Assembly (NCBI GenBank): GCA_963730535.1
Contig: CAVSRU010000005.1
Location: 124,001 to 188,000 of the forward strand
Direction of reading: 5' to 3'
Origin: DASSUW01 sp963730535
GTDB lineage: Bacteria; Actinomycetota; Thermoleophilia; Solirubrobacterales; Solirubrobacteraceae
Length of the DNA: 64,000 bases
Positions 7,324 through 15,998 of the stretch are shown piece by piece. Position 1 is the stretch's first letter. The number at the start of each line of letters is the position of its first letter. The notes beneath the pieces were generated by a model. The model was not told where the DNA came from. It searched no databases and saw only the letters and a list, made by a program, of their open reading frames with translations. The position numbers and the translations under genes are program-made.

Positions 7324-8259
7324 ATGGCGCGCGAGCCGACACTCGTCACCGTCGCGGCACCGATGCACGACGAGGAGGGCACCGTCGAGGCCTTCCATGC
7401 CCGCGTGGCGGCCGCGCTCGACGACGTCCGCTTCGAGCTCGTGATCGTCGACGACGGCAGCCGCGACGGCACCGGGGCCAGGCTGGCGGACCTGGCCGCG
7501 AGGGACGAGCGCGTGAAGGTCGTGACCCTCTCCCGCAGCTTCGGCCACCAGGCGGCGCTGACCGCGGCGCTCGAGCATGCGACCGGCGACGTCGTGGTGA
7601 TGCTCGACGGTGACCTCCAGGACCCGCCCGAGGTCATCCCCGAGATGCTCGACCGCTGGCGCGACGGCGCCGACGTCGTGTACGCGGTGCGCAGCGAGCG
7701 CCGGGGGGAGACCGCCTTCAAGCGCACGACCGCGAGCTGGTTCTACCGGCTCTTCGGCAGCCTCGCCGACATCGACCTCACACCCGACTCGGGCGACTTC
7801 CGGCTCATGGACCGCCGCCCGCTCGACGCGCTGCTCGCGATGCCGGAGCGCAACCGCTTCCTGCGCGGGATGACCGTCTGGGTCGGCTACACCCAGACGG
7901 CGGTGACGTTCGAGCGCGAGGCGCGCACGGCCGGCCGGACGAAGTACTCGCTGGGCCGGATGGTGCGCTTCTCCTTCGACGCGATCACGAGCTTCTCGCA
8001 CCGCCCGCTCCAGTTCGCGACCCTGCTCGGCTTCGCGTTCTCGGCGCTCGCCTTCCTCGCCATCCCGCTGACGGTCGTCGCGCGCTACACGAACATCTAC
8101 GACCGCGGCGTGCCCTCGGCGATCGTGATCATCCTCCTGCTCGGCGGCATCCAGCTGATCTGCGTCGGGATCATCGGCGAGTACGTGGGCCGCATCTACG
8201 ACGAGGTCAAGCACCGGCCGCTGTACGTCGTGCGCGACAAGACGAACCTCGACAAGTGA
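7324..8259 (+). CDS. GT2-family glycosyltransferase (polyprenyl-phosphate sugar transferase type)
   Basis: 311 residues. The N-terminal GT-A domain has VTVAAPMHDEE, FELVIVDDGSRDGT, LSRSFGHQAALTAAL and the metal-binding LDGDLQDPPEVIP. The region GRTKYSLGRMVRFSFDAITSF followed by two C-terminal membrane helices (about 235-260 and 265-290) and a YVGRIYDEVKHRPLY tail is the DPM1/GtrB/ArnC layout. Such enzymes put a sugar from a nucleotide donor onto undecaprenyl phosphate at the inner membrane face. The next gene starts inside its stop codon (GTGA), so it leads a five-gene operon to 13403. Confidence 0.92.
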   Translation: MAREPTLVTVAAPMHDEEGTVEAFHARVAAALDDVRFELVIVDDGSRDGTGARLADLAARDERVKVVTLSRSFGHQAALTAALEHATGDVVVMLDGDLQDPPEVIPEMLDRWRDGADVVYAVRSERRGETAFKRTTASWFYRLFGSLADIDLTPDSGDFRLMDRRPLDALLAMPERNRFLRGMTVWVGYTQTAVTFEREARTAGRTKYSLGRMVRFSFDAITSFSHRPLQFATLLGFAFSALAFLAIPLTVVARYTNIYDRGVPSAIVIILLLGGIQLICVGIIGEYVGRIYDEVKHRPLYVVRDKTNLDK

Positions 8260-9557
8260 GGATCGCGGTGATCGGAGCCGGCGTCGCGGGCCTCGTGGCG
8301 GCGCACCGGCTGACGCAGGCCGGCCACGCCGTCGACGTCTACGAGCGCTGGCCCGGGCTCGGCGGCCAGGCGGCGACGATCGACATCGGCGGCGGGCACC
8401 GGCTGGAGCGCTACTACCACCACCTGTTCACCACCGATCGCCACATCGCCGCGCTCTACGACGAGCTGGGCCTCGAGATCGAGTGGCGTCCGTCGAGCGT
8501 GGCGATGTTCGCCCGCGGGCGCCAATGGCCGTTCACGACGCCGCTGGACCTGCTGCGGTTCGGGCCGCTGCCGCCGCTCTCGCGCGTACGGATGGGCGCG
8601 GCCGTCGTCGGTCTCCAGCGGCTCGCGAACGACCGCGCGCCGTACGAGCGGGTCACGGCCCGCAGGTGGATCGAGAAGTGGATGGGGCGGGCCGCGTACC
8701 GGGAGGTCTGGGGGCCGATGCTGCGCGGGAAGTTCGGCGACCGCGCCGACGAGATCGCGATGGTGTGGCTGTGGAGCAAGCTGCGGCTGCGGCGCGGCGA
8801 GGATGCGCGCGAGGAGAAGCTCGGCTATCCCGCCGGCTCGTGGGAGCCGCTGTTCGAAGCGTTGCGACAGCGGATCGAGGCGGGCGGCGGGCGGGTGCTG
8901 ATCGACCGGCCGGCAGTGCGGATCGCGCCGGGCCTCGAGGTGACGTACGGCGCGCCCGGCTCTTTCCGCGCCGGGCACGATCCGCGCAGCTTCGAACCGG
9001 CCGGTGCCGAGCGGTACGACCGGGTGCTCGCCACGGTCCCCAACGACGTCTTCGCACGGCTGGTCGACCTGCCGGAGCCGCCGATCGAGTACTTCGCCGC
9101 GCTGTGCCTGCTGCTCGAGCTCGACCGCCCGTTCAGCCCCTACTACTGGACCAACGTCGCCGACCGCGAGCTGCCGTTCGTGGGGCTCGTCGAGCACACC
9201 AACTTCGTCGAGCCGGAGCGGTACGGCGGCCGCCGCTTCCTCTACGTCGCCAACTACCTCGAGCACGGCCACGAGCTGCTCTCGCTCGACGCTGATGCCC
9301 TGCTCGAGCGCTACACGCCCGGCCTGCGCGCGATCAACCCGGCCTTCGACCGCTCGTGGGTGCGGGCGAGCTGGCTGCATCGCGAGCCGGCCGCCCAGCC
9401 GATCGTCACGGTGGGCTACCACGAGCGCATCCCGCCGCTCCAGACCGCGGTCCCCGGCCTCGTGCTCGCCAACACCACCCAGGTCTATCCCGAGGATCGC
9501 GGCACCAACTACGCCGTGCGGCTCGGGGAAGAGGCGGCGCGGGCGGTGCTCGCATGA
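8256..9557 (+). CDS. FAD-dependent oxidoreductase (protoporphyrinogen-oxidase/amine-oxidase fold)
   Basis: 433 residues from GTG 8256, overlapping the glycosyltransferase by 4 nt. The N-terminal dinucleotide fold is IAVIGAGVAGLVAAHRL with YERWPGLGGQAATI, typical of the NAD(P)-binding Rossmann/amine-oxidase family. The C-terminus NTTQVYPEDRGTNYAVRLG matches the FAD-closing motif. Homologous proteins often sit beside GT2 enzymes in glycan clusters and have no assigned substrate; the similarity to protoporphyrinogen oxidase should not be read as a haem role. No signal peptide or membrane segment is seen. Confidence 0.85.
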   Translation: MRIAVIGAGVAGLVAAHRLTQAGHAVDVYERWPGLGGQAATIDIGGGHRLERYYHHLFTTDRHIAALYDELGLEIEWRPSSVAMFARGRQWPFTTPLDLLRFGPLPPLSRVRMGAAVVGLQRLANDRAPYERVTARRWIEKWMGRAAYREVWGPMLRGKFGDRADEIAMVWLWSKLRLRRGEDAREEKLGYPAGSWEPLFEALRQRIEAGGGRVLIDRPAVRIAPGLEVTYGAPGSFRAGHDPRSFEPAGAERYDRVLATVPNDVFARLVDLPEPPIEYFAALCLLLELDRPFSPYYWTNVADRELPFVGLVEHTNFVEPERYGGRRFLYVANYLEHGHELLSLDADALLERYTPGLRAINPAFDRSWVRASWLHREPAAQPIVTVGYHERIPPLQTAVPGLVLANTTQVYPEDRGTNYAVRLGEEAARAVLA

Positions 9558-11482
9558 CCGCGCTGGGGGTCGACGTTGGAGGCACGTTCACCGACGCGGT
9601 GCTCGTCGGGTCGGACGGGATGGTCACCGCGAAGGTCCTGAGCACGGCGCGGCAGGAGGAGGGCGTCGTGGCGGCGGCTCGTGAGGTGCTGAACCGGGCG
9701 GGGGCCGCGCCGCACGACGTCGAGCACTTCGTGCACGGCTCGACGGTGGCGACCAATGCGCTGCTCGAGCGACGGCTGGCGCGCACCGCGCTCGTCACCA
9801 CGAAGGGGTTCCGCGACCTCCTCTTCCTCGGGCGGCAGGCGCGGCCGAGCCTCTACCGCCTGCACGAGGCGCCGACGCCGCCGGTGGTGGAGCGGCGGCT
9901 GTGCGTCGAGGTCGACGAGCGGATGGGGCCGCACGACGTGATCCGGCCGCTTGACGAGGCAAGCGTGCACCGCGCGGCGCGCCGGCTTGCCCGCGCCCGG
10001 GTCGAGGCCGTGGCCGTGTGCCTGCTGTTCGCGTTCCGCGACCCGGCCCACGAGGCCCGCGTCGCGGAGATCCTCCGCGACGAGCTCCCCGACGCGTTCG
10101 TCGTCGCGTCCCACGAGGTGGCCGCCGAGGTGCGGGAGTTCGAGCGCGCGACGACCGCCACCGTCGACGCCGCCCTCGGCCCGCCCACCGGCCGCTACCT
10201 CGGGCGGCTGCGCGAGGCGACGCGCGAGGCCGGGCTTCCCGAGCCGCACGTGATGCTCTCCTCCGGCGGGGTGGCGACGCTCGAGCAGGCCGCCGCCCAC
10301 CCGGCCGCGATGCTCCTCTCCGGGCCCGCGGGCGGGGCGGTGGCGGCGCGGATCGTGGCCGAGCCGCCCGCCCTCGGCTTCGACATGGGCGGCACGAGCT
10401 GCGACACGTTCTTCCTCGCCGAGAGCGGCGGCGAGTCCGAGCTGACCGTGCAGCGGCAGGTCGCCGGGCTCCCGGTGCGGCTCCCGATGGTCGACATCCA
10501 CACCGTCAGCGCCGGCGGCGGCTCGATCGGCTGGGTCGACAGCGGGGGAGCGCTGCGCGTGGGGCCGCAGAGCGCGGGCGCCGACCCCGGTCCGGCCTGC
10601 TACGGCCGCGGGGGAGAGGAGCCGACGGTGACCGACGCCAACCTCGTCCTCGGCCGCCTGCCGGCCACGTCGCCGATCGCGGCCGACCTGCGGCTCGACC
10701 CGGAGGCGGCCCGCGCGGCGCTCGAGCGCCTCGGCGTCGGCTCGGCCGAGGAAGCGGCCGAGGGCGTGATCGCCGTGGCCGTCAACGCGATGGTGCAGGC
10801 GCTGCGGGTGGTCTCGGTCGAGCGGGGCCACGATCCCGCGGGCGCGACGCTGATCGCGTTCGGCGGCGCCGGGCCGCTGCACGCGTGCGAGCTCGCCACC
10901 CAGCTCGGCGCCCGGCGCGTGCTGTGTCTGCCCGCCAGCGGGGTGCTCTCGGCCGTGGGGCTCGCGGCCGCCGAGCGCCGCCGGGACGCCTCCCGCAGCC
11001 TGCTGACGCCGCTCGCCGAGGCCGAGGGGCTCGACCGCGCGGTAGCCGAGCTGGCGGCGGCCCGCGACGGCGAGACGGTGCGCGCGGCGGCCGACCTGCG
11101 CTACGCCGGCCAGTCGTTCGAGCTGCTCGTGCCGTTCGAGGACGCGGCCGAGCTCGAGGACGCCTTCCACGCCGAGCACGAGCGCCGGTACGGCCACGCC
11201 GACCGCGAACGCCCGGTCGAGCTCGTGACCCTCCGCGCCGCCGCAGTGGCCCCCGGCGCGCCGGTGACGGTCACCGCCACCGGCGACGTCGAGCGCAGCC
11301 GCCGCACGATCCGCTGGGACGGCGACGAGGTCGAGGCGGAGGTCTTCACCGGCACGGGCCTCCCGCCCGGCACGCGGGTCACCGGCCCGGCGATCGTCGA
11401 GTTCCCGGAGACCACCTGCCTCGTGCCGCCCGGGTGGGCCGGCGAGGCGGACGACCACGGGATCCTGAGGCTCGAGTCGTGA
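9554..11482 (+). CDS. hyuA: hydantoinase/oxoprolinase subunit A (HyuA)
   Basis: 642 residues with an ATGA overlap to the upstream gene. The N-terminal actin-like ATPase half begins LGVDVGGTFTDAVLV and contains FVHGSTVATNALLERR. The hydantoinase A half contains LGFDMGGTSCDTFFL, VDIHTVSAGGGSIGW and SAGADPGPACYG, all family hallmarks. HyuA/HyuB-type enzymes hydrolyse ATP to open cyclic amides or carboxylate ketones (5-oxoproline, N-methylhydantoin, acetone, acetophenone); sequence alone does not choose among these. The B subunit follows with a 4-nt overlap. Confidence 0.95.
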   Translation: MTALGVDVGGTFTDAVLVGSDGMVTAKVLSTARQEEGVVAAAREVLNRAGAAPHDVEHFVHGSTVATNALLERRLARTALVTTKGFRDLLFLGRQARPSLYRLHEAPTPPVVERRLCVEVDERMGPHDVIRPLDEASVHRAARRLARARVEAVAVCLLFAFRDPAHEARVAEILRDELPDAFVVASHEVAAEVREFERATTATVDAALGPPTGRYLGRLREATREAGLPEPHVMLSSGGVATLEQAAAHPAAMLLSGPAGGAVAARIVAEPPALGFDMGGTSCDTFFLAESGGESELTVQRQVAGLPVRLPMVDIHTVSAGGGSIGWVDSGGALRVGPQSAGADPGPACYGRGGEEPTVTDANLVLGRLPATSPIAADLRLDPEAARAALERLGVGSAEEAAEGVIAVAVNAMVQALRVVSVERGHDPAGATLIAFGGAGPLHACELATQLGARRVLCLPASGVLSAVGLAAAERRRDASRSLLTPLAEAEGLDRAVAELAAARDGETVRAAADLRYAGQSFELLVPFEDAAELEDAFHAEHERRYGHADRERPVELVTLRAAAVAPGAPVTVTATGDVERSRRTIRWDGDEVEAEVFTGTGLPPGTRVTGPAIVEFPETTCLVPPGWAGEADDHGILRLES

Positions 11483-12972
11483 ACGCCGCCGAGCTCCAGG
11501 TCGCGGTCGGCTCGCTCCGGGGCATCGCGGAGGAGATGGGCACCGCGCTCATCCACAGCGCGCTGTCGCCGAACATCAAGGAGCGCCGCGACTGCTCGAC
11601 GGCGCTGTTCGACCCCGACGGCCGGCTCGTGATCCAGGCCGAGCACATCCCGGTGCACCTCGGCGCGCTGCCCGCGTCGGTGGCCGCCGTGCGCGAGCGC
11701 GACGTCGCCCCCGGGGAGGTGTGGGCGCTCAACGACCCGTTCCTCGGCGGCTCGCACCTGCCGGACATCACGCTCGTGTCCCCGCTCCATGTCGGTGACG
11801 CGCTGGTCGGATGGGCCGCCTCGCGCGCCCACCACGCCGACGTCGGCGGGATGGCGGCGGCCTCGATGCCCGCCGACTCCACCGAGCTGCACCAGGAGGG
11901 CCTGATCCTGCCGCCGGCACGCCTCGACGACGACCTGATCGCGCTGATCGCCGCCAACTCGCGGGCGCCGGAGGAGCGGCGCGGCGACCTGCGCGCCCAG
12001 CTCGCCGTGCACCGGCTCGCCGAGCGCCGCGTCCGGGAGCTGTGCGACCGCCGCGGCGAGGACTGGTGGCACACCGCGTGCCGCGAGGTCTGGGACTACG
12101 CCGAGCGGCGCACCCGCGCGGCCGTCGCGGCGATGCCGGACGGGCGCTACGAGGCCACCGAGACCGTCGAGGCGGCCGACGAGGACCTCGAGATCCGGGC
12201 CGCTGTCGAGATCGACGGCGAGGACGTGCGGGTCGACTTCGCGGGCACGGCCGGGCCGCACGCCGGCAACCTCAACTGCCCGCTGGCCGTCACGGTCTCC
12301 GCGTGCTGCTTCGTGCTGCGGGTCATCGCCGACCCGGACGCGCCCGCCTCCGGAGGCGCCTACGCGCCGCTCACCGTCACCGCTCCCGAAGGGTCGCTCG
12401 TGAACGCCCGCCGGCCGGCCGCGGTGGTGGCCGGGAACGTCGAGACCTCGAGCCGGATCGCCGACTGCCTGCTGCGCGCCTTCGGGCAGGCGGTCGACGC
12501 TCCCGCCCAGGGGCAGGGGACGATGAACAACCTCACCTTCGGCTCGCCGCGCTTCACCTACTACGAGACGATCGGCGGCGGGCAGGGCGCGTCCGCCGCC
12601 GGGCCGGGGCCGTCGGCCGTCCACGTGGCGATGTCGAACACGCTCAACACGCCGATCGAGGCGCTCGAAGCCGCCTATCCGCTGCGCGTCGAGCGCTACG
12701 CGCTGCGGGCCGGGAGCGGGGGAGAGGGACGCCACCGCGGCGGCGACGGCGTCATCCGCGCGATCACCGTGCTCGAGCCGTGCGAGGCCTCGCTCCTCTC
12801 CGACCGCCGCCGCCACGCGCCGCGCGGCGCGGCGGGCGGCGCACCGGGCGCCCCGGGCACCAACCGGCTCAACCGCCGCCCGCTCGGCCCCAAGGCCCGC
12901 GTCCGCCTGGAGCCGGGGGACACGATCACGATCCGGACGCCGGGCGGCGGTGGCTACGGTAGGCCGGGATGA
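11479..12972 (+). CDS. hyuB: hydantoinase/oxoprolinase subunit B (HyuB)
   Basis: 497 residues from GTG 11479, overlapping hyuA by 4 nt. Family motifs are EEMGTALIHSALSPNIKERRDCSTALFD, HIPVHLGALPASV, WALNDPFLGGSHLPDITLVSP, RAHHADVGGM and the glycine-rich C-terminus TIRTPGGGGYGRPG. It is slightly shorter than many HyuB proteins (about 520-580). It forms the catalytic complex with HyuA. The gene after it begins inside its stop (ATGA), placing an RpiB-like isomerase in the same transcript. Confidence 0.95.
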   Translation: MNAAELQVAVGSLRGIAEEMGTALIHSALSPNIKERRDCSTALFDPDGRLVIQAEHIPVHLGALPASVAAVRERDVAPGEVWALNDPFLGGSHLPDITLVSPLHVGDALVGWAASRAHHADVGGMAAASMPADSTELHQEGLILPPARLDDDLIALIAANSRAPEERRGDLRAQLAVHRLAERRVRELCDRRGEDWWHTACREVWDYAERRTRAAVAAMPDGRYEATETVEAADEDLEIRAAVEIDGEDVRVDFAGTAGPHAGNLNCPLAVTVSACCFVLRVIADPDAPASGGAYAPLTVTAPEGSLVNARRPAAVVAGNVETSSRIADCLLRAFGQAVDAPAQGQGTMNNLTFGSPRFTYYETIGGGQGASAAGPGPSAVHVAMSNTLNTPIEALEAAYPLRVERYALRAGSGGEGRHRGGDGVIRAITVLEPCEASLLSDRRRHAPRGAAGGAPGAPGTNRLNRRPLGPKARVRLEPGDTITIRTPGGGGYGRPG

Positions 12973-13403
12973 GGATCTCCGTGGCAGCCGACGAGGACAC
13001 CGGCGTGGCCGGCGCCATGGTCGAGCAGCTGCGCGCCCGCGGGCACGAGCCCGTGCTCCATGGCGCGCTCAACCCGGACGAGCGCGACGACTGGGCGTGG
13101 GCGTCCGAGGCCGCGGCGCGCGACGTCGCCGACGGCCGCGCCGACCAGGCCGTCGTCGCCTGCTGGACGGGCACCGGCGCCTCGATCGCCGCCAACAAGG
13201 TCGGCGGCATCCGCGCCGCGCTGTGCGTCGACGCCCAGACGGCCGAGGGCGCGCGCAAGTGGAACGACGCCAACGTCCTCGCCCTCTCGCTGCGCAGCAC
13301 CTCCGAGGCCGAGCTGTCCGAGATCCTCGACGCCTGGTTCGCCGCGCAGCCGTCGTCGGACGACGAGGATCGCGCCAACGTGGCGCACATAGACGAGATT
13401 TGA
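12969..13403 (+). CDS. RpiB/LacA/LacB-family sugar-phosphate isomerase
   Basis: 144 residues. The RpiB core is clear: DGRADQAVVACWTGTGASIA then ANKVGGIRAALC and WNDANVLALSLR. RpiB interconverts ribose 5-phosphate and ribulose 5-phosphate using a cysteine in a CGTG-type loop. Here the loop is CWTGTG, a common sub-group variant whose substrate is not established. It is the last gene of the overlapping operon, and its association with HyuAB is unusual. A strong hairpin follows the stop. Confidence 0.85.
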   Translation: MRISVAADEDTGVAGAMVEQLRARGHEPVLHGALNPDERDDWAWASEAAARDVADGRADQAVVACWTGTGASIAANKVGGIRAALCVDAQTAEGARKWNDANVLALSLRSTSEAELSEILDAWFAAQPSSDDEDRANVAHIDEI

Positions 13404-13406
13404 ACT

Positions 13407-13462
13407 GGGGGCCCCGCCCAACGGGCCATTCCGTGTGGAGCGATGTCCCGTTGGGCACCCCC
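13407..13462. terminator. bidirectional hairpin between convergent operons
   Basis: GCCCAACGGG (13416-13425) pairs perfectly with CCCGTTGGGC (13447-13456), extended by GGGGG (13407-13411) against CCCCC (13458-13462), around a 21-nt loop. It fills the gap between the isomerase stop and the antiporter stop. There is no long T tract, so it may act as a structural barrier. Confidence 0.6.
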
Positions 13463-15027
13463 TAGATTTCGAGCCGCTCTTCCTCCAGGTCGAGCTCGCG
13501 CTCGAGCCGGTGCATGACCTCGTTCGAGATCTCGCCGGCGTTGCGGAGCCGGACGAGCTCGGCCCGCTGCGCGGCGAGCACGCTGCGGACCATCTTCTGG
13601 TACTTGAGCGAGCGGTGCTCGATCCCGTCGCCGCCCTCGGTCTCGCCGGCGCGCGCGGCGAAGCGGCGGCTGCGGTACTCGTAGAGCTTGCGCATGCGCT
13701 CGGCGGTCTCGTCGTAGGTCCACTCCTCCGCGGCCAGCTCGTCCAGCCGCTCGAGCGCGACTTCGACCGCCGCCCGGCGGCCGAGCAGCTCCTCGGCGGC
13801 GTCCGCGCCGTCGTCGTGGATCCCGAACGTCCGGATCAGGACCGGCAGCGTGAGGCCCTGGAGCACCAGCGTGGCGAAGATCACCGCGAACGTGAGCAGC
13901 AGGATCAGCTCGCGCATCGGGAAGTCGGGCTCGAGCGCGAGGGCGGCGGCCAGCGACACCGAGCCGCGCATGCCCGCCCATCCTCCGACCATGCGCATCT
14001 GCCACGTCGTGCGGCGCGGCACCAGCTCCGGGCGCCGATCGAGCGCCCGGATCACGAACACGACCAAGTGAACCCACAGCAACCGGACGACGATCACGAC
14101 GAGGCTGATCGCGACGCACCACCACACCAGCTCGCCGGCCGACTGCCCCTCCAGCCCGTCGAGGATCAGCGGCAGCTGGAGCCCGATCAGCACGAACAGC
14201 AACGCGTTGAGCAGGAAGGTCACGATCTCCCAGACCGCGTAGCCCTGGAGGCGCATCGACGCGGTCGAGATCTCCGGCGCCATCCACCCGAGCACGATGC
14301 CGGTCGTGACCGCGGCCAGGACCCCGGAGGCGCCGACCGCCTCGGCCGGCACGTAGCCGGCGTAACCGCTCAGCAGGGAGATCGTGATCTCGACCGGGAT
14401 GTCGTCGATCCGCCGCCGGATCTCGCCGATCAGCCAGCCCAGCGCGAGGCCGATCGCGATGCCGCCGGCGGCGCTGAGAACGAACTCGAGCCCGGCCTCC
14501 CAGAGCGAGAACGACCCGCCCACGGCCGCCACCGCCGCCCGGTAGGCGACCAGCGCCGTCCCGTCGTTGATCAGGCTCTCGCCCTCGACGACGGAGACCA
14601 TCCGCCGCGGGACGGCCATCCGCCGCATGATCGCCGTGGCCGCGAGCGGGTCGGTCGGGGCGACGATGGCGCCGAGCGTGAACGCGGCCGCCCACGGCAT
14701 GTCCGGCACCAGCGCCTTGATTGCCAGCGCGACCGCGCACATCGTCACCAGCACGAGCCCGACCGCGTTGAGCGTGATCGGCCGCAGGTTGCGCCGCAGG
14801 TCGTGCAGGTTGGAGAAGAACGCGGCCGAGTAGAGCAACGGCGGCAGGAAGATCACGAGCACCAGCTCGGGCTCGAGCTGCGCATCGGGAAGGCCGGGGA
14901 CGAACCCCAGCGCCAGTCCGCCGACCACCAGCACGATCGGATACGGGATGTTCACCGCCCGCGCCGCCGCGCCCAGGAGGGCGACCGCGACCAGCAGGCT
15001 GACCAGGACGGCCTCGACCTCGTCCAT
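13462..15027 (-). CDS. Na+/H+ antiporter of the CPA1 family
   Basis: 521 residues with about 12 hydrophobic segments in the first 410 residues, then a charged cytoplasmic tail rich in Glu and Arg. CPA1 signatures include FLPPLLYSAAFF, TLGAIVAPTDPLAATAIMRR with the transport aspartate, VEGESLINDGTALVAYR and GGWAGMRGSVSLAAALALE. It exchanges Na+ or K+ for protons across the membrane. ATG 15027 overlaps the stop of the MBL hydrolase by one base (TGATG), so the two are co-transcribed with the phosphohexomutase. Confidence 0.95.
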   Translation of the reverse strand: MDEVEAVLVSLLVAVALLGAAARAVNIPYPIVLVVGGLALGFVPGLPDAQLEPELVLVIFLPPLLYSAAFFSNLHDLRRNLRPITLNAVGLVLVTMCAVALAIKALVPDMPWAAAFTLGAIVAPTDPLAATAIMRRMAVPRRMVSVVEGESLINDGTALVAYRAAVAAVGGSFSLWEAGLEFVLSAAGGIAIGLALGWLIGEIRRRIDDIPVEITISLLSGYAGYVPAEAVGASGVLAAVTTGIVLGWMAPEISTASMRLQGYAVWEIVTFLLNALLFVLIGLQLPLILDGLEGQSAGELVWWCVAISLVVIVVRLLWVHLVVFVIRALDRRPELVPRRTTWQMRMVGGWAGMRGSVSLAAALALEPDFPMRELILLLTFAVIFATLVLQGLTLPVLIRTFGIHDDGADAAEELLGRRAAVEVALERLDELAAEEWTYDETAERMRKLYEYRSRRFAARAGETEGGDGIEHRSLKYQKMVRSVLAAQRAELVRLRNAGEISNEVMHRLERELDLEEERLEI

Positions 15028-15998
15028 CAGCTCGATTCGTAGCGGATCACGCCGCCGACCTCGACCTCGCGGACCTCGCCGCGGTCGATCAGCAGGTCGA
15101 CGTGGCCGAGCACCTCGGACAGCGTCAGGTACGCCTGGGTGACGGCGACGTTGCCCCACAGCGCCTGGGCGATCTCGTACGCGGTCTGCGGGCGCTCGGC
15201 GATCAGCCCGGCGATCTTCGCCGCCCGCCGCTCGTGCATCGCGAAGCGCTCCTCGATCAGGCCGACGTGGTCGGTGACCGGCTCGCCATGGCCGGCCAGC
15301 ACGACGTCGGCGGGCAGCTCGCGCGTCTCGCGCAGCGACTCGATGTACATCATCAGCGCGCGCGGCCGCGCGCCCGGCTCGCCGGAGCGCCCGCCGAGCG
15401 GGCGCGAGATCAGGGGATTGGAGGAGATGTGCTTGATCAGGTGGTCGCCGCCGATCAGCGTCGCCCGCTCGCGGTCCCAGAACAGGGTGTCGGACGGCGA
15501 GTGCCCGGGCCGGTGCTGGACCTCTAGCGTCCGTCCGGCGAACTCGAGGCGGTCGCCGTCGGCCAGCCGCCGGTCCACCGCCGCGCTGCCGCCCCAGCCG
15601 CGGAACGAGCGCGAGACCGAGCGCAGCGCGGTCACGACGTCGCGCGGGATCCCGTTGCGGAGCATCAGCGCCACGGCCAGCTCGTCGTCGCGCTCGGCAT
15701 GGGCGCCGAACTCCTCGATCACCGGCGCCAGGAGGTCGAGCGAGCAGATCTCGGCGCCCGAGCGGTCGGCGAGGATGCCGACCAGGCCGAGGTGGTCGAG
15801 GTGCTGGTGCGTGATGACGATCCGCTCGAGGTCCTCGATCCGGCGCCCGTGCTCGCCCAGCGCCCGCTCCAGCGCGTCGAGCGCCTTGCCGGAGTTCGGC
15901 CCCGTGTCGACGAGCGTCAGCGGGTCGTCCTCGATCAGGTAGCAGTTCACCCGTCCCACGGCGAACGGCGTGGGGATGGGGAGGCAGTGGATGCTCAT
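15027..15998 (-). CDS. MBL-fold metallo-hydrolase with C-terminal helical domain
   Basis: 323 residues. The metallo-beta-lactamase core shows VNCYLIEDDPLTLVDTGPN, the metal motif THQHLDHLGL, HRPGHSPSDTLFW and LAGHGEPVTDH, an arrangement like glyoxalase II-type hydrolases and LACTB2. The last 80 residues (HERRAAKIAGLIAERPQTAYEIAQALWG onward) look like the winged-helix extension common in this subgroup. The substrate is unknown. ATG 15998 overlaps the phosphohexomutase stop by 4 nt. Confidence 0.88.
   Translation of the reverse strand: MSIHCLPIPTPFAVGRVNCYLIEDDPLTLVDTGPNSGKALDALERALGEHGRRIEDLERIVITHQHLDHLGLVGILADRSGAEICSLDLLAPVIEEFGAHAERDDELAVALMLRNGIPRDVVTALRSVSRSFRGWGGSAAVDRRLADGDRLEFAGRTLEVQHRPGHSPSDTLFWDRERATLIGGDHLIKHISSNPLISRPLGGRSGEPGARPRALMMYIESLRETRELPADVVLAGHGEPVTDHVGLIEERFAMHERRAAKIAGLIAERPQTAYEIAQALWGNVAVTQAYLTLSEVLGHVDLLIDRGEVREVEVGGVIRYESS

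Noticed and set aside
8256..9557. FAD oxidoreductase as HemG/HemY (haem pathway)
   Set aside because: Only the general amine-oxidase fold is shared, and the neighbours are glycosyl transfer and HyuAB genes, not haem genes.
11101..12816. A 571-codon minus-strand frame opposite hyuA/hyuB
   Set aside because: Shadow of hyuA/hyuB third-position GC; no recognisable motifs.
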